Source of the DNA: Echinometra lucunter
Lineage: Eukaryota > Echinodermata > Echinoidea > Camarodonta > Echinometridae
Assembly: GCA_029962745.1 (NCBI GenBank)
Contig: CM057151.1
Coordinates: 39,876,943 to 39,940,942 of the forward strand
Direction of reading: 5' to 3'
DNA length: 64,000 nt
Part shown: positions 55,551-64,000 of the stretch, in pieces
Position numbering within the stretch: the first letter of the stretch is position 1
How the letters are laid out: each line of letters opens with the position of its first letter
Translations under genes and position numbers: made by a program
Notes under the pieces: model-generated
What the model saw: only the letters and a program-made list of their open reading frames with translations
Databases searched by the model: none
What the model was told of the DNA's origin: nothing

Positions 55551-55553
55551 CAC

Positions 55554-55696
55554 CTGGGGAGCGTTTCATGAAGAGTTTTGTCGGTGATTTTCACTGACTA
55601 ATTTGCTTTCAGCCAATCAGATGCGAGGGTTTTCAATAGCTTATAACATTTGTCAGTGATTTTCACCGACAAAACTCTTCATGAAACGCTCCCCAG
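55554..55696. mobile_element. Perfect hairpin MITE (143 bp)
   Basis: Left CTGGGGAGCGTTTCATGAAG, then AGTTTTGTCGGTGA; the right arm is its exact complement over at least 34 bp. The loop contains AGCCAATCAGATGCGAGGGT. Same design as the GGGCCC hairpins at 10473 and 51301. Confidence 0.88.
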
Positions 55697-55879
55697 ACTT
55701 GTCAGTCATTACTGGGTATGGATGTACTGAAGTATGACATGTTTGATGAATGTAACTGTAAGGTATACAAAGCTGTACAATATACATGTACTTTGGATAA
55801 AAATGAACAATAAACTGGACAATGGAGATAAAACTCGACTAGTACAAACCAGTAATAAATGTGGTGAACACACATATGT

Positions 55880-55968
55880 ACATGTGAATCACAATACACA
55901 TGTACATATGTGCATGTACACATGACATGTACACTTATGTACATGTACATGTGTATTGTGATTCATAA
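55880..55968. repeat. Hairpin built on ACATGTAC microsatellite
   Basis: TGAATCACAATACACATGTA then CAT is exactly repeated in inverse at the right (ATGTACATGTGTATTGTGAT then TCA). Between them is an ACATGTAC-rich stretch. 23-bp perfect stem. Confidence 0.85.
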
Positions 55969-57035
55969 ATACCATTAAATAGTTGAACTTTACAAAACCC
56001 TGTAAATGATATGATAAAGGGAAGATTGCAATTTCGAGATACATGTAGCTTACGTTGACATTTTGAACAAAGCGCCTTTTTAAGGTCCACTTCACCTTTG
56101 TAAAAACAAATGAATACTTTTATAACAGATTTACAGGAACAGAAAAGGTTAAAGGGTACATATTTGAGATTCAAGAGGTAAATCATACAGAAGTCTTTTG
56201 ATTTTATATAGCCAATTAGCCATGCACAATTCTGAAAATCAAAACCAGTGAAAAAGTGACAGAGCACACATACATGAACATGTACACAAAATTGTTTTCT
56301 TACAGATTCTGAAAGGGCAAAATAGCAAAATGTCCTAGGCTTCCTGCACCCTAATTTCCTCTTTTGCCTCAAGAGTTACTCAAAACTATCATAAAAGGCC
56401 ATATTCAGTCCAAGATCCAAATGTTTCACAATTAACACACTTTCTCAGGCCATAAGGTGAGACATATGTTGAGTACATATCGGTAACCAATTTGATGGGG
56501 TTTGTCATGGTTGTGGCAGTAAATTCGAAACAAGGACAGGAGTGAATCAACCATGCATTACACTTCTAGCAAAATAGGGATTATAGGACTTTTCATCATG
56601 GTGGCTTCTAATTCTCTTTATTTTCCGTTCACGGGTCTTATTACAGTCGGTGCAAATTACATACCCTTTTCGCGTCTTAGATTATCGTGATTTACACGTA
56701 GGGGACTTTTTTTCATTTTTTGGCGTTTTTGACACTCTATTCACGTTCCGCCCCTACCCCTGAAAAAATACCCTTTTTCCGCGTTTTTTTTCTCGCGGAT
56801 GCTGTCCACTCTTCAATGGAAGTGACCCCCTGGGCCTGAAAGCTTCAGTCTTTCACATCAGCGGTTATAGTGCTGAGACTATGTTTGGCTCCACTGACCG
56901 CCTCCATTTAGAGAATGAAGGTCAATGTAGCAAGGATCATTCGGCTATTTGTACGACGTTGGTTGTTTGTATGACGTCAACTGGTAAGCAGCACTAATTT
57001 TAATGTGAATGCAGAAACTAGACCTCGGTCAGAGA
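55969..57035. other. No supported gene
   Basis: Mixed sequence. A GC-richer part at 56600-56830 has repeated CCCTTTTTCGCG-like strings but no defined element ends. Confidence 0.45.
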
Positions 57036-57406
57036 AAATTTTCTGGCAAACCCGGAGAATAGGGGACCGGAACACGTGCGCATGCCATTCCTACAGTGCA
57101 GAGATCGGCAGAGACAGCTGAGAGTCAGGGTACATGTATGTGACAAGTCCATAATCGAAGTTCAAAATGACTTTAAAATATGTTTTAATCAGGTAATTAT
57201 GTTCCTCTCGGCTTACAGATTTTTGGTTGTGTGATGAAAGTCATTGTGATTTTGGCCATAAATGTTCTCAAACTTACAATTGTTTCATCGCTGAATCTTG
57301 TGCAGATTGTTCCCCTCGCCGCTGTGACACTGGGCTGCATTTGCTTGCACACAAATGAATATGCGTGCGCGTTCCGGTCCCCTATTCTCCGGGCTTGCCA
57401 ATTTTC
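57036..57406. mobile_element. MITE with ~32-bp TIR
   Basis: Left AAAATTTTCTGGCAAACCCG then GAGAATAGGGGACCGGAAC; the reverse complement of the right end is AAAATTGGCAAGCCCGGAGA then ATAGGGGACCGGAAC. About 370 bp, no protein. Exact ends uncertain by a few bases. Confidence 0.75.
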
Positions 57407-57999
57407 TTGTGATGATCAGCCCAAAGTGCTTACAAGTAGATTAACTGTTTAGATTTTTTGTTTAAAAAGTGAACATGATAACATTGACAGGCATGTGATT
57501 TTGCAATTTTCGAAGTTTCTTTTTTTTTTTTTATTTAGATCTAATACAACCTTATTACAAAACAATCACCCAATTTCCAATGCATTTTATGGCATAAAGA
57601 CTGTGTGTGATATAATTTGTCTACAGCGACACAAACTATTCTTTGACCAATAATAATTCCGACGTGAACGCTCGCTGATAAGATGTCCCCCAAGTCCGTC
57701 CAGAAAGACCGATACACTCAGTCCATTCCGCCCGCCTCATCCCGATCAACGGCCAGCACGCAGTCGTATATTCTGAACTCGCTCCTACTCGTACAGTCAC
57801 ATTCACAATTACTGTCCAACATACACACGATCTCACTTGAAAAGCCTTACATGGATTTGAATTTTCATTCTAAAATATCATAAACTTAGTTTAATGCAAT
57901 ATAAACTAGATCATTCTTATTATTTGGGCTTCACTTACTTCTATAATCTTTAGTTTTGTGGTCTCTCTTCGCACAGTCTCACGAAGAACCATTTGTGTA

Positions 58000-60010
58000 C
58001 ATTAGCAACACGATTAATTAATTTTTCGATAAATTATAGCGCCCTCTGTAGTCCTGTCCAGCGCCTTTTCAATGGATACAAACCTTGAAATGTCACCCCC
58101 GGGTCATCAACATGGAAGTCAAAATAGTTAAGTTCAAATTACCACGCAAAATTGTCCAAATTGCACTTTTGATAAACAAGATAATAAATTGAATGATGAC
58201 GCAAATGAAACTGCATCAATTAATATATGGAGAAAAAAATTATTAGAAAAGGTATAGACCTCTTAAAAAATATAAGACTCCACTCATTAATCAGAATAAG
58301 GTCTTTCTGGAAGTGTTTTTTATTTTTTATTTTTTTTTAAATGTACGTGTATCATAATGACATCATTTTTCTTTAGTTGATAAATTCTGACATCCCTAAG
58401 AAATGGTTCATGTCAGTATGATAAAGGTATAGGTTATATAATATTCCCCAAACAGCATTTTTTCTCTTTATATAATTTTAGAATCTAAAGTTGAATTTGT
58501 GAGCAGCTATCATCCATAATCTCTGCCTGTAGACATGGTTGATGATTCTTAAGATTTAGTTGAAAGACACAAATCGAGCCAAATGAAAAATAAACCCCGA
58601 AATGAACTGTCCTATTTCAAAATTTAGATCATAGAACTTTAATCAATTTTGGTCAGATCACAAATGAAAAGCCTTCGATCTCTTTGATGATAATTAAATG
58701 TCAAAAGTGAGGAGCGGGTTCATCTTGCAAAATGAGAGGATCATGATTTTCATTATCATCATCATCTAGGTTAATCTAGGCTGAGACAAGTTAAGCCAAG
58801 ACTAGCTAATGACAAAGTATTTTGGGCTTGCACCGATTGAGCATGACATTGAATGAACAAATAGATAGATTTAAAAAAAATAAAAGAAAAGGGAATGGCT
58901 GGATAATTATAACAGGGGAGTATACCCCCCGTGCTCGAGGAGGGGGGTTGGTTGACGAAGACCAATGCATTACAGCTCAGCATGGAAACCATGCCGTCCA
59001 CTTTTTGGGGGACCCTGTTTTGCATGGGAATGGGGATGCATTTTTATTTGGGGGGGGGGGGATTAGTAAAAAGTCACTGGGGAGAAATAGCTTCCCCTGC
59101 TCCTCTTACTAAAGTGTAAGGGAATCACATGTTTGAAAGAAGGCCCAGGAGAAAGTTAATACAAATTGAAATGGGTCTAAAATACAGCACGGGTGACTTC
59201 ATAGCAAGTCATATTTTCGCTTCCCATCGGGGAGGGGGCGAGGATGATTCCGTTTAATAATTTATGGATACGATGTACGCTTTTTTGAAAGAAGGGTGAG
59301 ATGGCCGCTGGGAAGGGAGCAAAATCGAGAGATGGAGATATCATTACAGAAACAGGATTACAGAGAGCGTGGGGTGGATCCAGGAATCTCCGAATGAAGG
59401 GTGAATTTCTTTCCAGAAAACTTCCCCGGAGCTCTTTCAAAACGGGCGCGTGTCAAGTGAAGACTGACACGCAGAAACATTGTTACATATTTAAAGATCA
59501 GTTCACCCTTGAACTGATGAAATGGCCTTCGAGCCGTCGTCCTTTCAGGGGAAAGGAGTAACGGAGTACATCCCAACGCATGCTTACTTCCATGTTTTAA
59601 TCTATGGAGCTGCCTACTCGACCCCTTGGGATCCCCCCCCCCCCTCCACTCCCTTATGGATACAGAGCAATCGAAAGCAGCGGACCTGAGGTAGAAATTG
59701 AGACATGCAAAGATGGAATGAGAAATACGACGGAAGAAAGAAGATAAATGACACCATCTTCAATGAGGTTTTAGTCCGCCAAACCGGAGATTATTGTGCA
59801 GGTGTGTTTCATGGGAAGTTGGAGTGCACAACATGGACACATAGGGTAGATGACCGCCAAACACAAAAGTCCATGGAGAAATCAAATGAAGAGCCCACGG
59901 CACAAGTGGATTACACTCTTACAACCGCCACATCATCACGTCTTCACCGTAGAGTCGAGCCTGGTTTAGTGTTCCTGGTTTGAGCTGAAAAGAATTCAAC
60001 CTTTTCTCCC
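58000..60010. other. No confidently supported gene
   Basis: Includes poly-G/poly-C runs (59051-59060, 59634-59644) and a GC-richer part at 58910-59580. Short open frames exist at 59301-59561 but no family or splice evidence supports them. Confidence 0.45.
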
Positions 60011-60013
60011 TCG

Positions 60014-60724
60014 ATTTTCTGCAACCCCCTTTCGTATATAAGCTTCCTGTACTAGTCATACAAAACTTAATACCGTCGCATCATAGACATTAGCGCAGTT
60101 TTGATTAATTACAAGTTATATACTATACTTAGTATCCGCATGATCAGCTTGATAACCCTTTTCTCAGAACATCTGAAATGATCCAATTTTCTGGAAAAAA
60201 AACTGAAAATCAACGACAAAAATACAATCATGACAATGGTAAAAGGCAATGCGCGTAATACAAACAATATACTTCGATTATGCTGCTGTATAGACGAGTT
60301 TTTCTTTCGATGGTTTTCATGCTAACTTCGCACTAAAATATATCTTGTTAGTCGACTTGATCCAATGCTGACATACTTTTTCTGCAACCCACCTGCAACC
60401 TCCTTCCGTAAGCTTCCTGTATACTAATGCAAAACTTCAAACCATCGTATCATAAACATTCGGGTAGCCTTTATTAATTACAACAGTTATATACCATAAG
60501 TATCTGCATGATCAGCTTAATTACCCTTTTCCCAGCACATCTTTAATGACCTAATTTTCTGGAAAAAGTGAAAGTCAACTACAAAAAAATAAAATCATGA
60601 CAATGGTATACGAACAATAGACTATATTACTGATGAAGACGCTTTTTTTCTTCTATGATATTCATGCTAAGTGCGCATTAAAATATAGTTATCTTGTTAG
60701 TCGACCTTAGATCCAGTGCTGACA
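60014..60724. repeat. ~355-bp tandem duplication
   Basis: 60014-60375 and 60376-60724 align throughout. Shared blocks: TAAGCTTCCTGTA, ATCGTA/GTCGCATCATA(G/A)ACATT, GCATGATCAGCTTGATAACC against GCATGATCAGCTTAATTACC, CAATTTTCTGGAAAAA, ATCATGACAATGGTA, TTCATGCTAA and CTTGTTAGTCGAC. Identity is roughly 80 percent by eye. Confidence 0.8.
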
Positions 60725-60959
60725 CTTCCAAAGAGAGCACGACTTTGTCCTTTCACCTGTAGCATCAAAGGAGTGCAAATATGTGTCGGGGTTTATAGAG
60801 AGCATAGCTCTGTCATGTAGCAATACCTGCAAAGCGGAGAAGACGAAGATGTAACATCCATATCAAAGCAAATCAAATTTATTGAAGAAAAAACTACACA
60901 ATTTTGGAATTTTGGATTATCATCAGTTTAACACGGGTGAGGGAAAAAACGAGGCAAAG

Positions 60960-61020
60960 CTACTCTCGGGGTCACGCCGACGCCGGACGGGTGGGGGGAG
61001 GGGGTGGGGGGGAGGGAGAG
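60960..61020. repeat. G-rich tract
   Basis: GGGTGGGGGGAGGGGGTGGG-type run next to a CGCCGACGCCGGACG stretch. Potential quadruplex former on the plus strand. Confidence 0.6.
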
Positions 61021-62250
61021 ACTCTTTATGCAGTGGATACTTGTGCGACAAATTTCAAAAGTAAGACGCCACCATTTTTAAATACAGATTACAAACTACA
61101 TGTATATGCCGCTCGGGAACTCCTTCCTCTCACCTATATTACCCATACCTTGAATGTGTGTATTTTGATATCCGGAAAACAACTATCCAGTGAAGATTAA
61201 GAAATGGTAATGTCCACAGATAGCAAGGATCATTATCATACCAAAACAAAGAAAACTAAGAAGAAGAATACATAATTTTCTTACATGATTATGCATTACA
61301 GTATGTTACATCATCTTTTCAAAAATCTACACAAGACGACGTTATGCAGCATCACTATTGAGGAAAACCCTCATTCTTTGATGGCACCTGAAATCACGTA
61401 CATAAAGGTGTAACAAGATTTTTCTTTTTAAAATTCAAACATGACAACCCGCATCTATGTATGAAGTACACTTCTAACACGATTCCCCTTTTTATCAGCT
61501 ATCACATATCTGGGTCAGTAAATCAACCATCATTTCTGCATTTCAACTTCTGTTCACCTTATCGAAATCAGGAAATCTGGGGTATATAGGTGGAGAAAAT
61601 TTTCAGGGTATTAACATGATGAAAGTGAAGGTTTGTATCGAACCACGAGCAATGTCATTCAGCATGATACCTCCATCGCCTCCGTGATACAATTTTCAAA
61701 GGGGTTGATCGATTGATATTTTGATCTCGAGCTGGCAAACTTAATACTGGGGAAGAAAGAAAGTGATGTAACACTCCCAAGAACCACTTTAAGCATATAA
61801 GTTGAAGCCACAGAGGAGAGCAAAGTAATGGAGGAGGGATGGGAGGGGGTGCTTAGCGGTGCAAAATGGGGATGCAAAAAGTAGCTTTTCGGGTTCAACC
61901 CTTATTATATATGCATCCTTAATTTCACGTTGCCAATCAACTGGTTCCATTCTTCGTGCCATATTTTTCATCCTTCTTCAGTAGAGGCGCTGCTGTTGTA
62001 CCGTTTACAATGTTTTGGGGGTGCGATTTTCCGCATAATCATATAAAACCTTAATCCTTGCACAGCTCGGATCAGATCGTGCCAATAAACCAAAATTTCC
62101 AGTTTGCATCATCTTCATGAAAATGTCACTATCCAAATTCATTTTTATGTCTATGAAGTGCCTTTTTGTCGCATATTCTGGCATTATGTTGTGTTTTGAA
62201 TTTTTTTTTTTAAATAAAAAACAGATAACAAGAATAATTATAATAACAAA

Positions 62251-62467
62251 GTAGGAGCATTGTGGTACATTGGTGAAGGCTCTTGCCTCTCATACGAGAG
62301 GTCCTGAGTTCGATCCTCGCCCATCACTTAGATCCTTGGACAAGGCGTTGACCCAGGTGTGTTAAATGGGTACCTGGCAAAGCTAGGATAATAATAACTG
62401 CAGGGCCTACGGAAAGAGCAGTAATAATACTGATGTGGCTACCCTGGGTAAACGAAAAAAAAATCAC
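62251..62467 (+). mobile_element. tRNA-derived SINE
   Basis: The head resembles a tRNA gene: a B-box-like GAGTTCGATCC at 62306-62316, a preceding CTCTCATACGAGAG anticodon-arm-like hairpin and an A-box-like TGGTGAAGGC at 62271. A body that does not belong to a tRNA follows (ACCCAGGTGTGTTAAATGGG, TACCTGGCAA), then an A-rich end. This fits a Pol III SINE better than a functional tRNA because no acceptor stem pairs. Confidence 0.75.
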
Positions 62468-62691
62468 ACAATCAATTTACGTGAAATACAGCTTAACTCA
62501 TAAAACAGGCTAATCAGCAGGACCGCTGTTGATGGTTGTTGTTAGGGAGGGATATCGGATGATGAAATCCCCTGCTTAAGACTATACGGTCGGAACCCCC
62601 CCCCCCCCTCCTCCCCTCACACACACACACATTAAGTTTTCATATTTTTCTTGTGGAATGAACCAAGTCCACTGTTACTGCATGGTACGTG

Positions 62692-62718
62692 GTTTTTGTT
62701 TTTGTTTTTGTTTTTGTA
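62692..62718. repeat. (TTTTTG)n microsatellite
   Basis: Four to five TTTTTG units. Confidence 0.9.
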
Positions 62719-63692
62719 TTTTTTTTTGTCAATAGGCAGTTGTAGATGTACACTGGGTTTCGGGCTTGAGTAGGATCATAAAAAAAATTTGGCTTAGAAT
62801 TTTCATCCCCTCAAATGAAAGGAAATCAGTCTCGCGACACCCGAGATATACGAAACCCTTTTTTTTATGAGTTCCATATTTTCCAAGAGGGGATGCATTA
62901 CATTGCTTCCAGGACTTCCTGTTCTTTGCCTTTCCTCCCTCTACATCCACACACCTTTACGACACCGATCGTCTTACACATCTTTCAAAGAATGCATTAA
63001 GTAAGTAGAGTAGATCATTAGATTATCTGACCACTATATACTCCATAACCTTATTACTGAAGATGCTTATCCGCCATGCTCTACAAACAACATTGGTCAG
63101 GTGTCCACAAGTCTCCGAGGAACGACATCATGGACATCGGTCGACGTCCAGTCGCGCGCGGATTATGCAAATTTTCAGGCAATCAAGCAAAGAGAGAGGG
63201 GGAGAAAAGAAATTCAAAGAAAGCAGTGGTTTAGTGGCTTAGACACAGGAGGGGAGCATGTGCCCTCTCTAATGGTGAAAAGGGAAAAGAGGTGAAAAAA
63301 GAAAAGAGAAGGGGGATGGAGAAGAAAAGATGACGACTGCGCTTGATCCACACTCTCATACTCACTCGGCAGCAGAGGCAGTGAAACGTCAGGCTCCGAC
63401 AATGACAGAGTAGTGCACCACGTGTTAGGCATGCAGACAAAAGGTCTCCCTCCTATTGTCCGATCAAGCCCAACGTTACGCCCCGCCTCCTCTGCCCCAG
63501 GTCCTTGTTCTTTTGCATTTTGTTCACCGAGCAAGACCAGTGAGCCCCCCCCCCCCCAACCCTTCCGTGCTCATGGCCAATCGGTATATTTTGAAGAACG
63601 CTACGCCTGCGCACAGAGGGTATACAGAAAACGTTGTACCCCTGCTGCCAGTAGCGCCGGAACCCTGAGAGAAATAATGGATTGACGGCAGC

Positions 63693-63715
63693 GGGGGGGG
63701 GGGGGGGGGGGGGGG
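63693..63715. repeat. Poly-G tract (G23)
   Basis: Longest G homopolymer in the window, with a C-run at 63546-63557 on the same side. It explains the proline-only stretches in minus-strand frames here. Confidence 0.9.
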
Positions 63716-63796
63716 AGTGCTTACAACACTTCTGCCCCCACCCCGCCCAAATCCTTTGTCCTCTCTCAGCGTTTCGTCGCCAATGCCTGTGTTGGA

Positions 63797-64000
63797 CCAA
63801 GGAGTTTCAAGAGCTGGAGTCACATCTAACGCATTCCCTTTGAAGTGACGTTCGATGCCGCCAGGAAAAAATATGTCAGGCATGTGCTTAACTCGATCTT
63901 CCTTGCAGATACGTAGACAAAGGTTTTCTGCCTGGCTGCAAACTTACGGGCCATTTTCAAAGGGAAATATGCTTTTGTAATGATAATTACTTTTCGCTAC
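63797..64000. mobile_element. Partial second copy of CCAAGGAGTTT element
   Basis: Begins CCAAGGAGTTTCAAGAGCTG at 63797 and runs off the window. It matches the reverse complement of 31850-32065 closely, including GTGCTTAACTCGATCTTCCT and AAATATGCTTTTGTAATGAT. Its other end is outside the window. Confidence 0.8.

Noticed and set aside
57980..58012. RFX X-box-like site (GTACATTAGCAAC) as a ciliary promoter element
   Set aside because: Only one half-site matches; the second half departs from the consensus and it is 5 kb from the start codon.
59301..59561. First exon of another gene starting MAAGKGAKSRDG
   Set aside because: Good start context, but no recognised family, no clear donor and surrounding repeat-like sequence; not enough to call.
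62251..62325. Functional tRNA gene
   Set aside because: It has a B box but no pairing acceptor stem and continues into a SINE body; better explained as a SINE head.
63453..63883. Pro- and Gly-rich frames of 106-119 residues near the right edge
   Set aside because: Driven by the G23 and C-run homopolymers and by the transposon copy at 63797; different frames are equally open.

Overview
This is eukaryotic (metazoan) genomic DNA: AT-rich, intron-rich, dense in short non-autonomous transposons, with a 500-N assembly gap. The ACATGTAC-type microsatellite style, foldback elements with short-repeat arms and several terminal-repeat families suggest a deuterostome, most likely an echinoderm such as a sea urchin. 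That assignment is inference from repeat style and is not proven by any marker.

One protein gene can be read. It is the orthologue of vertebrate LRRC71 (leucine-rich repeat containing 71), on the minus strand. Its start codon is at 53023, and thirteen coding exons run leftwards to 1055. The last coding exon or exons lie beyond the left edge. All exon joins keep frame with GT-AG sites, giving about 493 codons so far. The order is: a conserved N-terminal Cys-Thr-Gly region (exon 2), an LRR block (exons 3-7), a Lys/Glu/Ser-rich linker (exons 8-11), and a C-terminal conserved LRR-like block (exons 12-13). A 12-nt in-frame microexon candidate lies at 17487-17498.

Introns make up nearly all of the rest. 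1-5 kb holds several short transposons, one ending about 15 bp beyond the exon 13 splice donor, and a foldback element inserted in a ~120-bp tandem repeat. 5-17 kb (intron 10) holds a long inverted repeat, the assembly gap, and a hAT-type element with an intact 8-bp target duplication. 17-21 kb has a tandem duplication and a GTGGTGTATGGAACC-type minisatellite invaded by two small elements. 24.9-25.6 kb is a 5'-truncated LINE tail. 26-32 kb has three more inverted-repeat elements, one with a TTAA element nested in it. 33.5-35.3 kb and 49.5-51.2 kb are two nearly identical copies of a ~1.78-kb transposon-like element. Each carries eight 161-bp units in a four-unit higher-order repeat, and every unit holds a run of TGACCT half-sites spaced by one base (DR1 nuclear-receptor geometry). 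39-42.9 kb has a full-length palindrome, a large foldback and a second TTAA element.

The region upstream of the gene (53-64 kb) shows no confidently recognisable gene. It holds hairpin MITEs, a 355-bp tandem duplication, a tRNA-derived SINE and, at the right edge, another copy of the element seen at 31.3-32.1 kb.
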